A stretch of 64,000 nt of DNA from Nitratireductor sp. (GTDB taxonomy: Bacteria; Pseudomonadota; Alphaproteobacteria; Rhizobiales; Rhizobiaceae): NCBI RefSeq assembly GCF_017794765.1, contig NZ_CP051236.1, positions 2,235,111 through 2,299,110 on the forward strand, read 5' to 3'. Numbering within the stretch: the stretch's first letter is position 1; each line of letters opens with the position of its first letter. Below the pieces are notes generated by a model that saw only the letters and a list, made by a program, of their open reading frames with translations, did no database searches and was not told the DNA's origin. The translations under genes were made by a program, and so were the position numbers. Below are positions 1 to 8,490 of this stretch, piece by piece.

Positions 1-417
1 AACTGCGCTGCGGAGAGCAGTCCCCCGGGCCTTGTAACGGCGCCGTCTGCGGCGCGTGACCAGGCCGTGCCGGTCGAGCACCGCATGCACCGTGCTGATG
101 GCGGGGGGCTTGATCATCGGATATTGCCGGATCAGCTTGTCGCGGATCTTTGGCGCCCCCCAGGATGAATGTTCGCGCTTCAGACCCAGGATGCAGCGCT
201 CGATCTGGACGGGAAGCCTGTTGGCCTGGCGATAGGGTCGCCGTGAGCGGTCGTTCAACCCGTCAAGGCCACACTCCTTGTAGCGCTCGAAAATCCTGTA
301 GCCGGTGACCCGTGATATGCCGAACTCCCGGCAAAGAGGCGCCATCTGCTCTCCTTCAAGCAGACGAGCGATGAATCTGAGACGTTCGTCCATTGGCTTA
401 CACTCTTTCCAAGGCAT
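1..417 (-). CDS. IS481 family transposase, N-terminal part (truncated by window edge)
   Basis: The minus strand is open from ATG at 417 to the window edge, 139 codons without a stop. The translation begins MPWKECKPMDERLRFIARLL. It contains a helix-turn-helix segment (CREFGISRVTGYRIFERY, about residues 34-51), then LKREHSSWGAPKIRDKL and PAISTVHAVLDRHGLV, followed by a basic RRRRRR stretch. This is the usual start of IS481-type integrases: an HTH domain followed by the linker to a DDE rve core. The catalytic core lies beyond the window, so integrity of the element cannot be judged. The gene flanks an exopolysaccharide locus. Confidence 0.85.
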   Translation of the reverse strand, partial: MPWKECKPMDERLRFIARLLEGEQMAPLCREFGISRVTGYRIFERYKECGLDGLNDRSRRPYRQANRLPVQIERCILGLKREHSSWGAPKIRDKLIRQYPMIKPPAISTVHAVLDRHGLVTRRRRRRYKARGTALRSAV

Positions 418-480
418 TCGGGTTCCCCCAAATGCGAGATGTGTAAACCATGTGTCCGGTATGAAGTGTCACCTATCTCT
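1..480 (-). mobile_element. IS481-type insertion sequence, right part only
   Basis: Partial element cut by the left edge of the window. It holds the 5' part of a transposase gene on the minus strand, followed outward by about 60 non-coding bases. The outer end probably lies near 433-480, where the sequence carries TGTGTAAACCATGTGTCC and GAAGTGTCACCT. IS481-type elements commonly have TGT-starting ends, but the other end is outside the window, so the inverted repeat and any target duplication cannot be verified. Confidence 0.6.
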
Positions 481-699
481 CGATAAGCTCACTAGATTTT
501 GGCGTATCGAGGCCTCTCTTGTCTGACGCCCTGACTTGCTGGTTTTGAAAATTCCGGCTGGCTTGCAAGCAACGTCCACTGATCTGATCGCGGTTCGAAG
601 CCACACCTATCCTGCTCGTGTTTCCTTCGTGCGCCAGATCCCGAATGCATGTTTTGTGTTAGGCTTTGCCAGTAGACACCACTGCTGGAGCTGATTTCG

Positions 700-1386
700 A
701 TGAGAAAAACATCCCTTCCGCAGTTTCTTCGGAGCGCATGCCTGTCAGCGATCTGGTCGTTGGGCGCATTGTCTGCCGCATCAGCCGAGCCAGAGCGCAT
801 CACCTTTGCACACAAAAACTGGTCGGACCTTCGGGGCATACTCAATGTCTTCGAAACGCTCAGGTCGGCCTGCCTTACCCAACCGGTCACGCAGGAACTT
901 CCCGCGCAACTGTTGCCCGAGGGATACCAGATTGTCTCATCTGACCTTTACGCCCTCGGCTTTGAGGCTGGCTCGAAGCCGAAAGCGGTGGTGCTTTCCA
1001 AGAATGGGGAGGAGGCAAGGGATCTCGCCGAGGGAGAGCCCTACGTGGAACTGACATTCGCCACTGATGCAACACCGAGCGGCGGTTGCCGTGTAACGTG
1101 GAGCAGGGACTGGGATTACTCCGAGGGTGTGAACGGCGTAATGAATAGCATGGCCGTTCTGTTCGATCCCTGGTTCTCGTATTCGCTCAGGGCCGTGCGT
1201 GCGTCACGGCCAGACGAAGGGTTCACGCCGCAGGATCAATATAGCCAGGTCAGCGAATGGGCGGTGCCATGCTTTGATGGTCAATGGTGTCGAGTGGGCG
1301 CTATTCTTGAGTTGAGGCGGGATGAAGGGGTTCGCCTCACCATAACGCGAGGCGAAGAGCCGGTGGGCGCACGGAATGACAACTAG
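700..1386 (+). CDS. Secreted hypothetical protein
   Basis: A 228-residue protein of unrecognised family. The start ATG is preceded by GGAGCTGATTTCG, a good ribosome binding site. The N-terminus is a classical signal peptide: basic MRKTSLPQFLR, a hydrophobic stretch to about residue 28, and cleavage probably after ASA. The mature part has four cysteines and many acidic residues and no catalytic motif I recognise. It stands alone between the insertion sequence and the convergent polysaccharide genes, so context gives no function. A periplasmic location is inferred only from the signal peptide. Confidence 0.65.
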   Translation: MRKTSLPQFLRSACLSAIWSLGALSAASAEPERITFAHKNWSDLRGILNVFETLRSACLTQPVTQELPAQLLPEGYQIVSSDLYALGFEAGSKPKAVVLSKNGEEARDLAEGEPYVELTFATDATPSGGCRVTWSRDWDYSEGVNGVMNSMAVLFDPWFSYSLRAVRASRPDEGFTPQDQYSQVSEWAVPCFDGQWCRVGAILELRRDEGVRLTITRGEEPVGARNDN

Positions 1387-1443
1387 GTCGAGAGCGCGGT
1401 GTGGAGGTGTATGCAGCCATTCTGACGCCGGCTCCGCCTCATC

Positions 1444-2685
1444 CTAAAGGCGCCGTGCCATCCACTTCTGCTCCAGCGCGATCATGCCCCATAGAAGGCC
1501 GAGGAGGAGGTAGAAATGGCGCCAGTGATCGGTGTCGATGACGGTGCCGAGGGCCACATGTCCAACGAAGACGATGTAGACGCAGATCAGATATGGCTGC
1601 CAGGGGCGGCGGCGGAACAGAATGCGGAAGCCTGCTGTCACCGTCCACAAAATCAGCGTCAGGTAAGCAGCGAAACCTAACCATGAATAATCGAGCAATG
1701 CCTTGAGCCAGATATTGTGCGTGTCCTCACCGAGAATCTGGCCGAATTGCAAAGGCCCAATTCCAAAAGGGTGCTCGGTCGCCCATCCGAAACCAATCCC
1801 GAACCGGGCAAAGCGGCCAAGGCGGGCGCTGTCATAATCCTGCACGAGCTGAGCGCGTTGGGTGAAGAGCTCCGAGACCGCCGGAATCTGAAGTGCGAGA
1901 ATGAGGGCAAGTGCGATGCCGGCGGCCGCAAGCAGCGCCGTAACGGCAATACGCAGCCGCGCGCTGGCTGTACCGGCATTGAGAAAGACAGCGAGAACGA
2001 GAAGGCTTGCCGTCATGAGAAGAAGGCCCCACGCGCCCCGCGAAAATGAGAAGAAGATACCACCCGTGATGATGAGCAAAAGCGGAGCGGACAGAAGAGC
2101 AATGCGTGGCCGCGCGGTCAGGATCAGGTAAAGCAGATAGATCGCTGGCAGTGTGAGAAAAGGGCCGAAGACGTTCGGATCTTCGAACACACCGGCTGCA
2201 CGCCCGAACTTGGTAAACATCTCGGCGCCGGGAAACGCGTTGAAATAGCCCAGAATGCCGAACAGCGCGGTGGCCGCGGCAGCCGCCACCCAGGCACGGA
2301 AAACAACAGAAAGCAGCTCGGACTCCGCCTCGATGATCGCGGCGAAGAATACGGATGTGAGAGCGAGGAAGAGCGACACCGCGATGTAAAGCGGGATCGT
2401 GCCGAGATCTGCAAGTTGGGACAATGAAATAAGACCGCCGATATTGAAAGCGACGAGCAGCGCCAGAAGCGGCGCGGTCCGTCGCGATATCCGCAGGCCT
2501 GCGAGCGCCCAGATTGCGATCAGGCCCACCATGTAGAGCTCATAGGGGGCTGGTTCGCGAATAACGAAGCCCGACAGGAAAACTCCAAAGCCGATCGCTG
2601 CCAGCTTCGCGAGCGAAACCAGCTTGGCGTCGATGGCGGCGCGGGCAAGCCCGGGCGGCTCTCTATCGTAGGTGAGCAGGCTCAA
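1444..2685 (-). CDS. O-antigen ligase / polysaccharide polymerase family membrane protein
   Basis: A 413-residue integral membrane protein with about ten to twelve hydrophobic segments and a large loop around residues 255-310 that contains RAQLVQDYDSARLGRFARFG and THNIWLKALLDYSWLG. The D-x-G-R loop motif and the late HN motif are typical of the Wzy_C/O-antigen ligase superfamily. These proteins join polyprenol-linked repeat units or ligate glycans at the periplasmic face. The start is a TTG overlapping the TGA of the upstream glycosyltransferase gene (ATTGAGC), with GGAAAA upstream, so the pair is translationally coupled. Polymerase versus ligase cannot be decided from sequence. The operon context favours exopolysaccharide polymerisation. 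Confidence 0.8.
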   Translation of the reverse strand: MSLLTYDREPPGLARAAIDAKLVSLAKLAAIGFGVFLSGFVIREPAPYELYMVGLIAIWALAGLRISRRTAPLLALLVAFNIGGLISLSQLADLGTIPLYIAVSLFLALTSVFFAAIIEAESELLSVVFRAWVAAAAATALFGILGYFNAFPGAEMFTKFGRAAGVFEDPNVFGPFLTLPAIYLLYLILTARPRIALLSAPLLLIITGGIFFSFSRGAWGLLLMTASLLVLAVFLNAGTASARLRIAVTALLAAAGIALALILALQIPAVSELFTQRAQLVQDYDSARLGRFARFGIGFGWATEHPFGIGPLQFGQILGEDTHNIWLKALLDYSWLGFAAYLTLILWTVTAGFRILFRRRPWQPYLICVYIVFVGHVALGTVIDTDHWRHFYLLLGLLWGMIALEQKWMARRL

Positions 2686-4217
2686 TAGGCGTTTTCCGTA
2701 TTGAACAGGCTGATTGGCGTCAGGAACAGGATCTTGAGGTCGAGCCAGAGCGACCAGTTTTCGATGTAATAGAGATCGTACTCCGTGCGTTTGCGGATTT
2801 TCTCGTCCGAATCAACCTCGCCGCGCCAGCCATTGATCTGCGCCCAGCCGGTGACACCGGGTTTCACTTTGTGACGGGCGAAGTAGCCATCGACGACTTC
2901 TTCATAAAGCCGATTGTGTGCCTGGGCGGCCACCGCATGCGGCCGCGGCCCCACCAGAGAAAGGCTGCCAAAAAGCGCGTTGAAGAACTGAGGCAGCTCA
3001 TCGATGGATGTCTTGCGGATAAAGCGGCCGACACGGGTGACCCGTGGGTCGTTCTTGGTCACGGCATTTCTTGCCGTCGGGTCGCACTGATCCACATACA
3101 TGGAGCGAAACTTCAGCACCTCAATGGACTCGTTGTTGAAGCCGTGGCGCTTTTGCCTGAACAGCACAGGCCCCTTGCTGTCGAGCTTTATTGCGATGGC
3201 CGTGGCGATCATGATTGGAGAGAAAACGAGAATTCCGAGCAGGCTGAAGAAGATGTCGAACCCTCTTTTAGCGACCGAATCCCAGTCGTTGATGGGACGG
3301 TCGAAAATATCCAGCATCGGCACCGAGCCGATATATGAGTAGGCACGCGGGCGGAACCGCAGATGGTTTGCATGAGCCGAGAGACGGATGTCGACCGGCA
3401 GCACCCAGAGTTTTGAAAGAAGCGACAGCACACGCTTCTCTGCCGAGATTGGCAACGCGACAATCAGCATGTCGATCCTGGCGATGCGGGTGAACTCCAC
3501 CAGTTCGGTGATGGTGCCGAGCTTCGGATAGCCGGCAACAACGGGCGGTGAGCGCAGATCGTCGCGATCATCGAACAGTCCGCAGATGCGTATGTCGTTA
3601 TAGGGTTGCTGCTCGATGGAGCGAATGAGTTGCTCGGCGTTGGCACCCCCACCCACGATAACCGCTCGGCGTTCGATCGTGCCGTTGCGCGCCCAGCGGC
3701 GCAGGAGCTGCGACATGGTAATGCGCAACACCAGAAGCGTCATGAACCCGCAGACAAACCAGGACCCGAGCCAGAAGCGCGAAAAGCTGTCGGAAATTTT
3801 CAGGAAGAAACCCGTCAGAGCCAGCGCCGCGAATGTCGCCATCCAGGCGATGAACACTCGCCCCATTGCGCCGGTTGGGTTGCGCAGCGCGCGCATCTGG
3901 TAGCAGCTGGTGAATTCGCACAGCACCACCATGAGAAGGGAGCCGCCGCCGATTACGGTCATATAGTGCCAAAAAAGCACTGGCGAGAAGCCTACGTAAA
4001 TCGCGTAGAGAACAAAGCCGGTCGCGAGCAACATCACGAGCTCGACCAGGCGCATTACACCCAGAACCATGACTGGCGACATGGTCTCGCGCTTGTATTG
4101 TTGTGCGACCTGCCAAGCTATGGGGTTGAGCTTGCTCTGCTCCTCGCCGGCCTTCAGCATGCCCGATTGTTTCGGCGCCTTCGATACCTGAAGCCGTTTC
4201 GGGTCAATCTGATTCAT
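2682..4217 (-). CDS. Exopolysaccharide polyprenyl-phosphate glycosylphosphotransferase (WcaJ-type)
   Basis: This 511-residue priming enzyme transfers a sugar-1-phosphate from a nucleotide sugar to undecaprenyl phosphate, starting the repeat unit at the inner membrane. Four hydrophobic segments lie at about 50-165. They are followed by a Rossmann-like domain (RRAVIVGGGANAEQLIRSI, near 184), another membrane hairpin (about 320-342), and the C-terminal bacterial sugar transferase domain. That domain carries KRGFDIFFSLLGI, PVLFRQKRHGFN, KFRSM, RKTSIDELPQFFNALFGSLS, LVGPRPHA and KPGVTGWAQINGWRGE, all family hallmarks. Length matches WcaJ/PssY-type enzymes. The sugar used cannot be read from sequence. 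It is first in an operon with the polymerase-like gene downstream. Confidence 0.92.
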   Translation of the reverse strand: MNQIDPKRLQVSKAPKQSGMLKAGEEQSKLNPIAWQVAQQYKRETMSPVMVLGVMRLVELVMLLATGFVLYAIYVGFSPVLFWHYMTVIGGGSLLMVVLCEFTSCYQMRALRNPTGAMGRVFIAWMATFAALALTGFFLKISDSFSRFWLGSWFVCGFMTLLVLRITMSQLLRRWARNGTIERRAVIVGGGANAEQLIRSIEQQPYNDIRICGLFDDRDDLRSPPVVAGYPKLGTITELVEFTRIARIDMLIVALPISAEKRVLSLLSKLWVLPVDIRLSAHANHLRFRPRAYSYIGSVPMLDIFDRPINDWDSVAKRGFDIFFSLLGILVFSPIMIATAIAIKLDSKGPVLFRQKRHGFNNESIEVLKFRSMYVDQCDPTARNAVTKNDPRVTRVGRFIRKTSIDELPQFFNALFGSLSLVGPRPHAVAAQAHNRLYEEVVDGYFARHKVKPGVTGWAQINGWRGEVDSDEKIRKRTEYDLYYIENWSLWLDLKILFLTPISLFNTENAY

Positions 4218-4317
4218 GAACTGGCAATGCCCCCTGAGGTTTGCGACCGTACGATAGGTGCCAGGGGCTAAAATTCTGTTTCAGGCACAGACTTGCTAAA
4301 ACTGCTCGTATTTGTGC

Positions 4318-5511
4318 TTAACGTTTGGTGTCCAGGCTGGCCCGGTATGCCGTCTCAATGGTGGCGGCCATGACGTCCGCACCGAAGCGCATCCGCAGAT
4401 CGGCCGTTCCCGGCATCAGGGCATGGAAAGCCGCTTCGTCATCAAGCGCCAGTTGCATCTTGCCGGCTATGGCGTCGGCGTCAGGTCGGGTGAGGGCAGG
4501 GGAATCCTCGCCGAAGATTTCGGGAATTCCGCCAACAGCACTGGCGATCAGGGTGCGACCGGCCGCCAGTGCCTCCAGCACGATATAGGGCATGGCTTCG
4601 GCGCGCGAGGGCACCACCATGATCCGGGCCAGTGAAAACGCATTGCGCGCGGGCATGGCCGGAAGGAAGCGAATACGTTCGCCGAAACCGAGTTCCTGCG
4701 CCTGATGTCTGTAACGATCGAGATCGTCGCCGTCTCCGACCATGACGGCAGTCAGCCTGCGGTCGATTAACCGCTCCGTCAGTGACAGCGCATCAATGAA
4801 AAGGTCTGGGCCCTTCAGATCGCGCATCATGCCGATGTAGAGGAAATCGGCCGCTTGCGAGAGGGTTTCAACGGGGTCGAACTCATCTGCAGTCAGCCCG
4901 TTATAGACCAGTGTGCTGGGTGCGCGGGGAATTCCGACCTTCTGTTCAAACGTACGCCGTTCGTAATCGGACACGAACAGGATGTGATCGGTCAGGCGAT
5001 CCATCATGCGTTCGATTGAAAAGAAGAAGCGTCCGGTAGCGGTCTGCGCTGCATAATGCAGGCTCCCTCCGTGTGGCGAATAGATCCGTGCGGGCCTCTG
5101 GCCCGACATCCGCATCAAGGTACCGAACACCCGTGCGTATACCCCGCCCTTGGCTCCATGTCCGTGCAGCACGTCGGGACGCATCTCGCGCACGACGCCA
5201 TAGGCACGCCGCGCGGCGGTGAGATCGCCCAGTCCGATATGGCGCTGCATGGGGGTGCGCTTCACCCCAAGGGAAAGCCGCGGCTCCAGATCAGCGATAA
5301 GGCTTGCTTCATAGCTTCCGCCGGTGGTGGAATCGCAGATAATACCGACCTCGTGCCCGGCAGCGCGCTGAGCATCGCAAAGGTCACGGACATGGCGAAA
5401 GATTCCGCCGACCGGAGAGCGGAAACAGTGTACGATCCTCAGTCTCTCGCGAGAGGGCACGGCCTCGACCCCTGTTGGCGGATACGCTTCAGAACAGGCG
5501 TTCGCGGACAT
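4318..5511 (-). CDS. GT4 family glycosyltransferase
   Basis: A two-domain GT-B glycosyltransferase of about 397 residues. The N-terminal half has the acceptor-side glycine motif SPVGGIFRHVRDLCDAQ and HGHGAKGGVYARVFG. The C-terminal half has LYIGMMRDLKGPDLFIDAL, AVMVGDGDD and the nucleotide-sugar loop PSRAEAMPYIVLEALAAGRTLIASAVGGIPE, including the E-x7-E motif of retaining GT4 enzymes. The start chosen is the ATG at 5511, overlapping the end of the export lipoprotein gene by 23 bases; an upstream in-frame start at 5553 would overlap further. It probably adds a sugar to the lipid-linked repeat unit on the cytoplasmic side. Confidence 0.88.
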   Translation of the reverse strand: MSANACSEAYPPTGVEAVPSRERLRIVHCFRSPVGGIFRHVRDLCDAQRAAGHEVGIICDSTTGGSYEASLIADLEPRLSLGVKRTPMQRHIGLGDLTAARRAYGVVREMRPDVLHGHGAKGGVYARVFGTLMRMSGQRPARIYSPHGGSLHYAAQTATGRFFFSIERMMDRLTDHILFVSDYERRTFEQKVGIPRAPSTLVYNGLTADEFDPVETLSQAADFLYIGMMRDLKGPDLFIDALSLTERLIDRRLTAVMVGDGDDLDRYRHQAQELGFGERIRFLPAMPARNAFSLARIMVVPSRAEAMPYIVLEALAAGRTLIASAVGGIPEIFGEDSPALTRPDADAIAGKMQLALDDEAAFHALMPGTADLRMRFGADVMAATIETAYRASLDTKR

Positions 5512-6052
5512 AGACAGTGTCACCAGGAAGAAGCGGATCTGAGGTGACGACACGTCCGGTCAACACCTTGCCGTTGATGTCGCGGGTGATGTCGACATTG
5601 CTCTGATTGGCGCGGGGGCTGAAACCACCGGCGGCGGCAACAGCCTTTTGAACTGTCATGCCAGGAACATAGGAATACTGCCCGGGAGACCCGACTTCGC
5701 CCATCACGAAAACGGGGCGATAACGGTCAATTTCGACCGTCACATCCGGATCACGCAGATAGCCCTGCCTGAGCTTGCCGGCGATCGACTGCTCAATCTG
5801 TTTTAAGGTCCTGCCCCGGGCAGGTACCGAACCGATCAGCGGAAATGCGATGTAACCAGCCTGGTCGACGCTGTAGGTGTTGGTGAGGTTGTCCTGATCA
5901 AAAACGGTGACGCGAAGCGAGTCTCCGGCGTCCAGAACATATGGCTGGTAAAGCGCTTCGTGGAAGGCCGCCGGTGCCGGGCGATACCCCGAACAGCCCG
6001 CAGCAAGAACGAGTGCTGCCAGCACGGGCAGGAGTTTGGCTGTTTTCATCAT
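5489..6052 (-). CDS. Polysaccharide biosynthesis/export lipoprotein (Wza/ExoF type)
   Basis: An outer-membrane export lipoprotein of about 187 residues. The signal peptide ends in a lipobox, LAAGC, with the acylated cysteine near residue 20. A Poly_export domain follows (YVLDAGDSLRVTVFDQDNLT, YSVDQAGYIAFPLIG), and then a SLBB-like segment with VFVMGEVGSPGQYSYVPGMT and VQKAVAAAGGFSPRAN. This is the short form lacking the second SLBB and C-terminal amphipathic helix of Wza. It should form or help form the outer-membrane conduit for the polymer. The start is at one of two adjacent ATGs (6052 or 6049). It is first in the minus-strand operon and divergent from the Wzz/Wzc-like gene. Confidence 0.9.
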   Translation of the reverse strand: MMKTAKLLPVLAALVLAAGCSGYRPAPAAFHEALYQPYVLDAGDSLRVTVFDQDNLTNTYSVDQAGYIAFPLIGSVPARGRTLKQIEQSIAGKLRQGYLRDPDVTVEIDRYRPVFVMGEVGSPGQYSYVPGMTVQKAVAAAGGFSPRANQSNVDITRDINGKVLTGRVVTSDPLLPGDTVYVRERLF

Positions 6053-6288
6053 GACCGACTGCAAACCTCTGACGTCATCAAGTCCCGCCCTTGATCCGTA
6101 AGCGAAATCGCCACCAGAGCAGGCACCATGCTCGTTTTATCCATCCGTTAGGGTTAATGTCGGGTAAAGCTGCGCCTTATACCCCCATAACGCGCATGCG
6201 TTTGCCCTTGAACGGCTGACGCGCAGCTTTAACCGGCTGGTTACTATGCCCGTTTACCTTGGCGGCAAGCAGATTGGGAGCCAACTGG
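6053..6288. promoter_or_regulatory. Divergent intergenic region of the exopolysaccharide locus
   Basis: About 235 bases separate the export lipoprotein gene (minus) from the chain-length gene (plus) and must carry both promoters. The right part holds short inverted sequence (GCTGCGC near 6170 and GCGCAGC near 6221) enclosing GCGCATGCG. No confident -35/-10 pair can be chosen by eye. Confidence 0.4.
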
Positions 6289-8457
6289 ATGAACAGCGAT
6301 CAGATCGCGCATGGTGACGTGGATGTGGACCTGAGCCGGCTTTTTGCCGGTGTCCGGCGCAAATGGCCACGCATTCTCTTCGCCGCGCTTGTCATCACCG
6401 GACTGGTTTTTGCCGTTACCTATACCGTCACACCGCAATACCGCGCCCAGACGCGGCTTCTGATTGAGACCCGCGAATCCGTATACACGCGCCCGCAGGG
6501 CGTGAACGATGGAGACCGGCCAATTCTTGACGGGGAGGGCGTGGCAAGCCAGGTGGAACTCATCACCTCCACCGAAATCCTCACCAGCGTCGCCGAGCAA
6601 TACAATCTTGCCAATCGCGGCGAGTTTGAAGGCGGCGGGGGTTCCTTTCTGTCCGGCTTGCTCGTGATGGCGGGCATCAAGAGCGCTCCGGTCGAAGGAA
6701 CACAGGAAGAAAAGGTGCTACGCGCGTTCCGCGAGCGCCTCACCGTCTACCGGGTCGAGAACTCACGCGTCATTGTTATCGAGTTTTCTTCTGAGGATCC
6801 CAAGCTTGCGGCTGAAATTCCGAACGCGGTGGCAGACGCCTACGTCGCGATGCAGAGCGAAGCGAAGCTTCAGTCGAACACCAGTGCGACCCAGTGGCTG
6901 GAACCGGAAATCCAGGATCTGCGCGAGCGCGTGAAAGAAGCCGAAGCCCGTGTCGCAGAGTACCGGGCGCAGTCCGATCTCCTGCTCGGTCAGAACAACA
7001 CCGTGCTGGCCACGCAGCAGCTTGCTGAACTGTCTAGCGAGCTGTCTCGCACCCGCGCCAATCGTTCCGCAGCGACAGCGCAGGCAGATTCCGTGCGCAG
7101 CGCACTGGAAAGTGGCGCTCCCGTAGAAACCCTGCCTGAAGTCATGGCATCGCCGCTTATTCAGCGCTTGCGTGAACGTCAGGTGGAACTCAACGCGCAA
7201 ATCGCCGACCTTTCCACGACGTTGCTTGGCAATCATCCACGCATTCGCGCCCTGCGTTCGCAACTCGCCGATTTCGACGCACAGATCAGGAGCGAGGCCA
7301 ACAAGGTGCTGGCTGGTTTCGAGGCCGAAGCCGCAACGGCGCAACGGCGCGAGGAAGAGCTGACGGCCGAACTCAATCGTCTGAAGGCAGCGTCTGCTGT
7401 TGCTGAAGAAGAACAGGTGGAACTTCGCGCACTGGAGCGGGAAGCCACGGCGCAGCGCGAACTGCTCGAATCCTATCTGACACGCTATCGTGAGGCGGCG
7501 TCTCGCAGCGACCGCAATTATCTGCCCGCGGATGTCCGGATCTTTTCGCGTGCCATCACGCCAAGCGAGCCATATTTCCCGAAAATCATGCCGATCACGG
7601 TTGCCGCCTTTGTCGCCTCGCTGCTGATCATGGCCATCATCACATTGCTGCAGGAGCTGTTTAGTGGTCGCGCCATGCGCCCGACCGCCGGTGTTGCTGC
7701 TCCGGTGCCTGCGACCGCACGAATGCCGCGTGCTGAGCCATTGGTCGAGGTCGATATGCCAAAGCCGCAGGCTCCGAAAGCGCCACCTGCCAGAAAAGTG
7801 GTTTCCGCTCCCCTCCCAGAACCGGAAGAGCAGCATGAGCGGAAGCGCGTGGCACGCTACGGTGAGATCGACATCGAACAGGCATCCGAAAGACTGGTGA
7901 CCGGCGGCGCAACGCGCGCATTGTTTATCTCTCCCGAAGGCGATGAGGCTGCCGCGGCATCGGTTTTGGTCGCGCGGGATGTGGCCGATTCCGGCCTGCG
8001 CGTTCTGCTTCTCGATCTCACTGCTTCGGGCGCGGCCTCTTTGCCGATGCTTGAAAGTGTCGCCTATGCCGGGATCACCAACCTTCTCGCTTCCGAATCG
8101 CAATTTGCCGACGTGATCCATACGGATCTCTTTTCGGAGTGCCATATCATTCCCGTCGGCACGGCTGACCCGCAGCGCGCCATGCGCGCGGCGGACCGGT
8201 TGCCCATCATCATGGAATCATTGTCGGCCGCCTACGATGTCGTCATCGTCGAATGCGGGCCGACGGATGCGCAGGCGATCCGTCGTCTGCTCTCGTCCGA
8301 TACGGAAGTGCTTGTCAGCATGATCGACCCGGACGAAGGTGAACTCGTTCTGGAGATGCTGGACGAACTCCGCGACAGCGGCGTCGACGCGCCAATCCTG
8401 GTTTCACCTGCCGGCTACAGCATGCCGCCTGCGCCTCCCGGGCGCGACGCGGCCTGA
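6289..8457 (+). CDS. Wzz/Wzc-type exopolysaccharide chain-length protein with degenerate tyrosine-kinase domain
   Basis: A 722-residue inner-membrane polysaccharide co-polymerase. The start is the ATG at 6289 (MNSDQIAHGD), preceded by GGGAG; an upstream TTG at 6259 has no such support. Order: first membrane helix at about 28-48, Wzz domain with YRAQTRLLIETRESVYTRPQ, long coiled coil at about 190-395, the PSEPYFPK segment before the second membrane helix (about 428-450), a proline-rich cytoplasmic linker, then an ATPase-like domain from about 530. That domain keeps the fold pattern (RVLLLDLTASG, YDVVIVECGP) but its Walker A position reads ISPEGDEAAAASV with no GK[ST], and the C-terminus has no tyrosine cluster. 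It therefore probably controls chain length without kinase activity. Confidence 0.88.
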   Translation: MNSDQIAHGDVDVDLSRLFAGVRRKWPRILFAALVITGLVFAVTYTVTPQYRAQTRLLIETRESVYTRPQGVNDGDRPILDGEGVASQVELITSTEILTSVAEQYNLANRGEFEGGGGSFLSGLLVMAGIKSAPVEGTQEEKVLRAFRERLTVYRVENSRVIVIEFSSEDPKLAAEIPNAVADAYVAMQSEAKLQSNTSATQWLEPEIQDLRERVKEAEARVAEYRAQSDLLLGQNNTVLATQQLAELSSELSRTRANRSAATAQADSVRSALESGAPVETLPEVMASPLIQRLRERQVELNAQIADLSTTLLGNHPRIRALRSQLADFDAQIRSEANKVLAGFEAEAATAQRREEELTAELNRLKAASAVAEEEQVELRALEREATAQRELLESYLTRYREAASRSDRNYLPADVRIFSRAITPSEPYFPKIMPITVAAFVASLLIMAIITLLQELFSGRAMRPTAGVAAPVPATARMPRAEPLVEVDMPKPQAPKAPPARKVVSAPLPEPEEQHERKRVARYGEIDIEQASERLVTGGATRALFISPEGDEAAAASVLVARDVADSGLRVLLLDLTASGAASLPMLESVAYAGITNLLASESQFADVIHTDLFSECHIIPVGTADPQRAMRAADRLPIIMESLSAAYDVVIVECGPTDAQAIRRLLSSDTEVLVSMIDPDEGELVLEMLDELRDSGVDAPILVSPAGYSMPPAPPGRDAA

Positions 8458-8469
8458 TCCTCTCGGCGA

Positions 8470-8490
8470 GGCTCAGCGATGTGCTGAGCC
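8470..8490. terminator. Stem-loop between convergent genes
   Basis: A perfect 8-bp stem (GGCTCAGC / GCTGAGCC) with a five-base loop overlaps the stop of the acyltransferase gene and lies 12 bases past the chain-length gene. No U-tract follows on either strand, so termination is only plausible. Confidence 0.4.
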
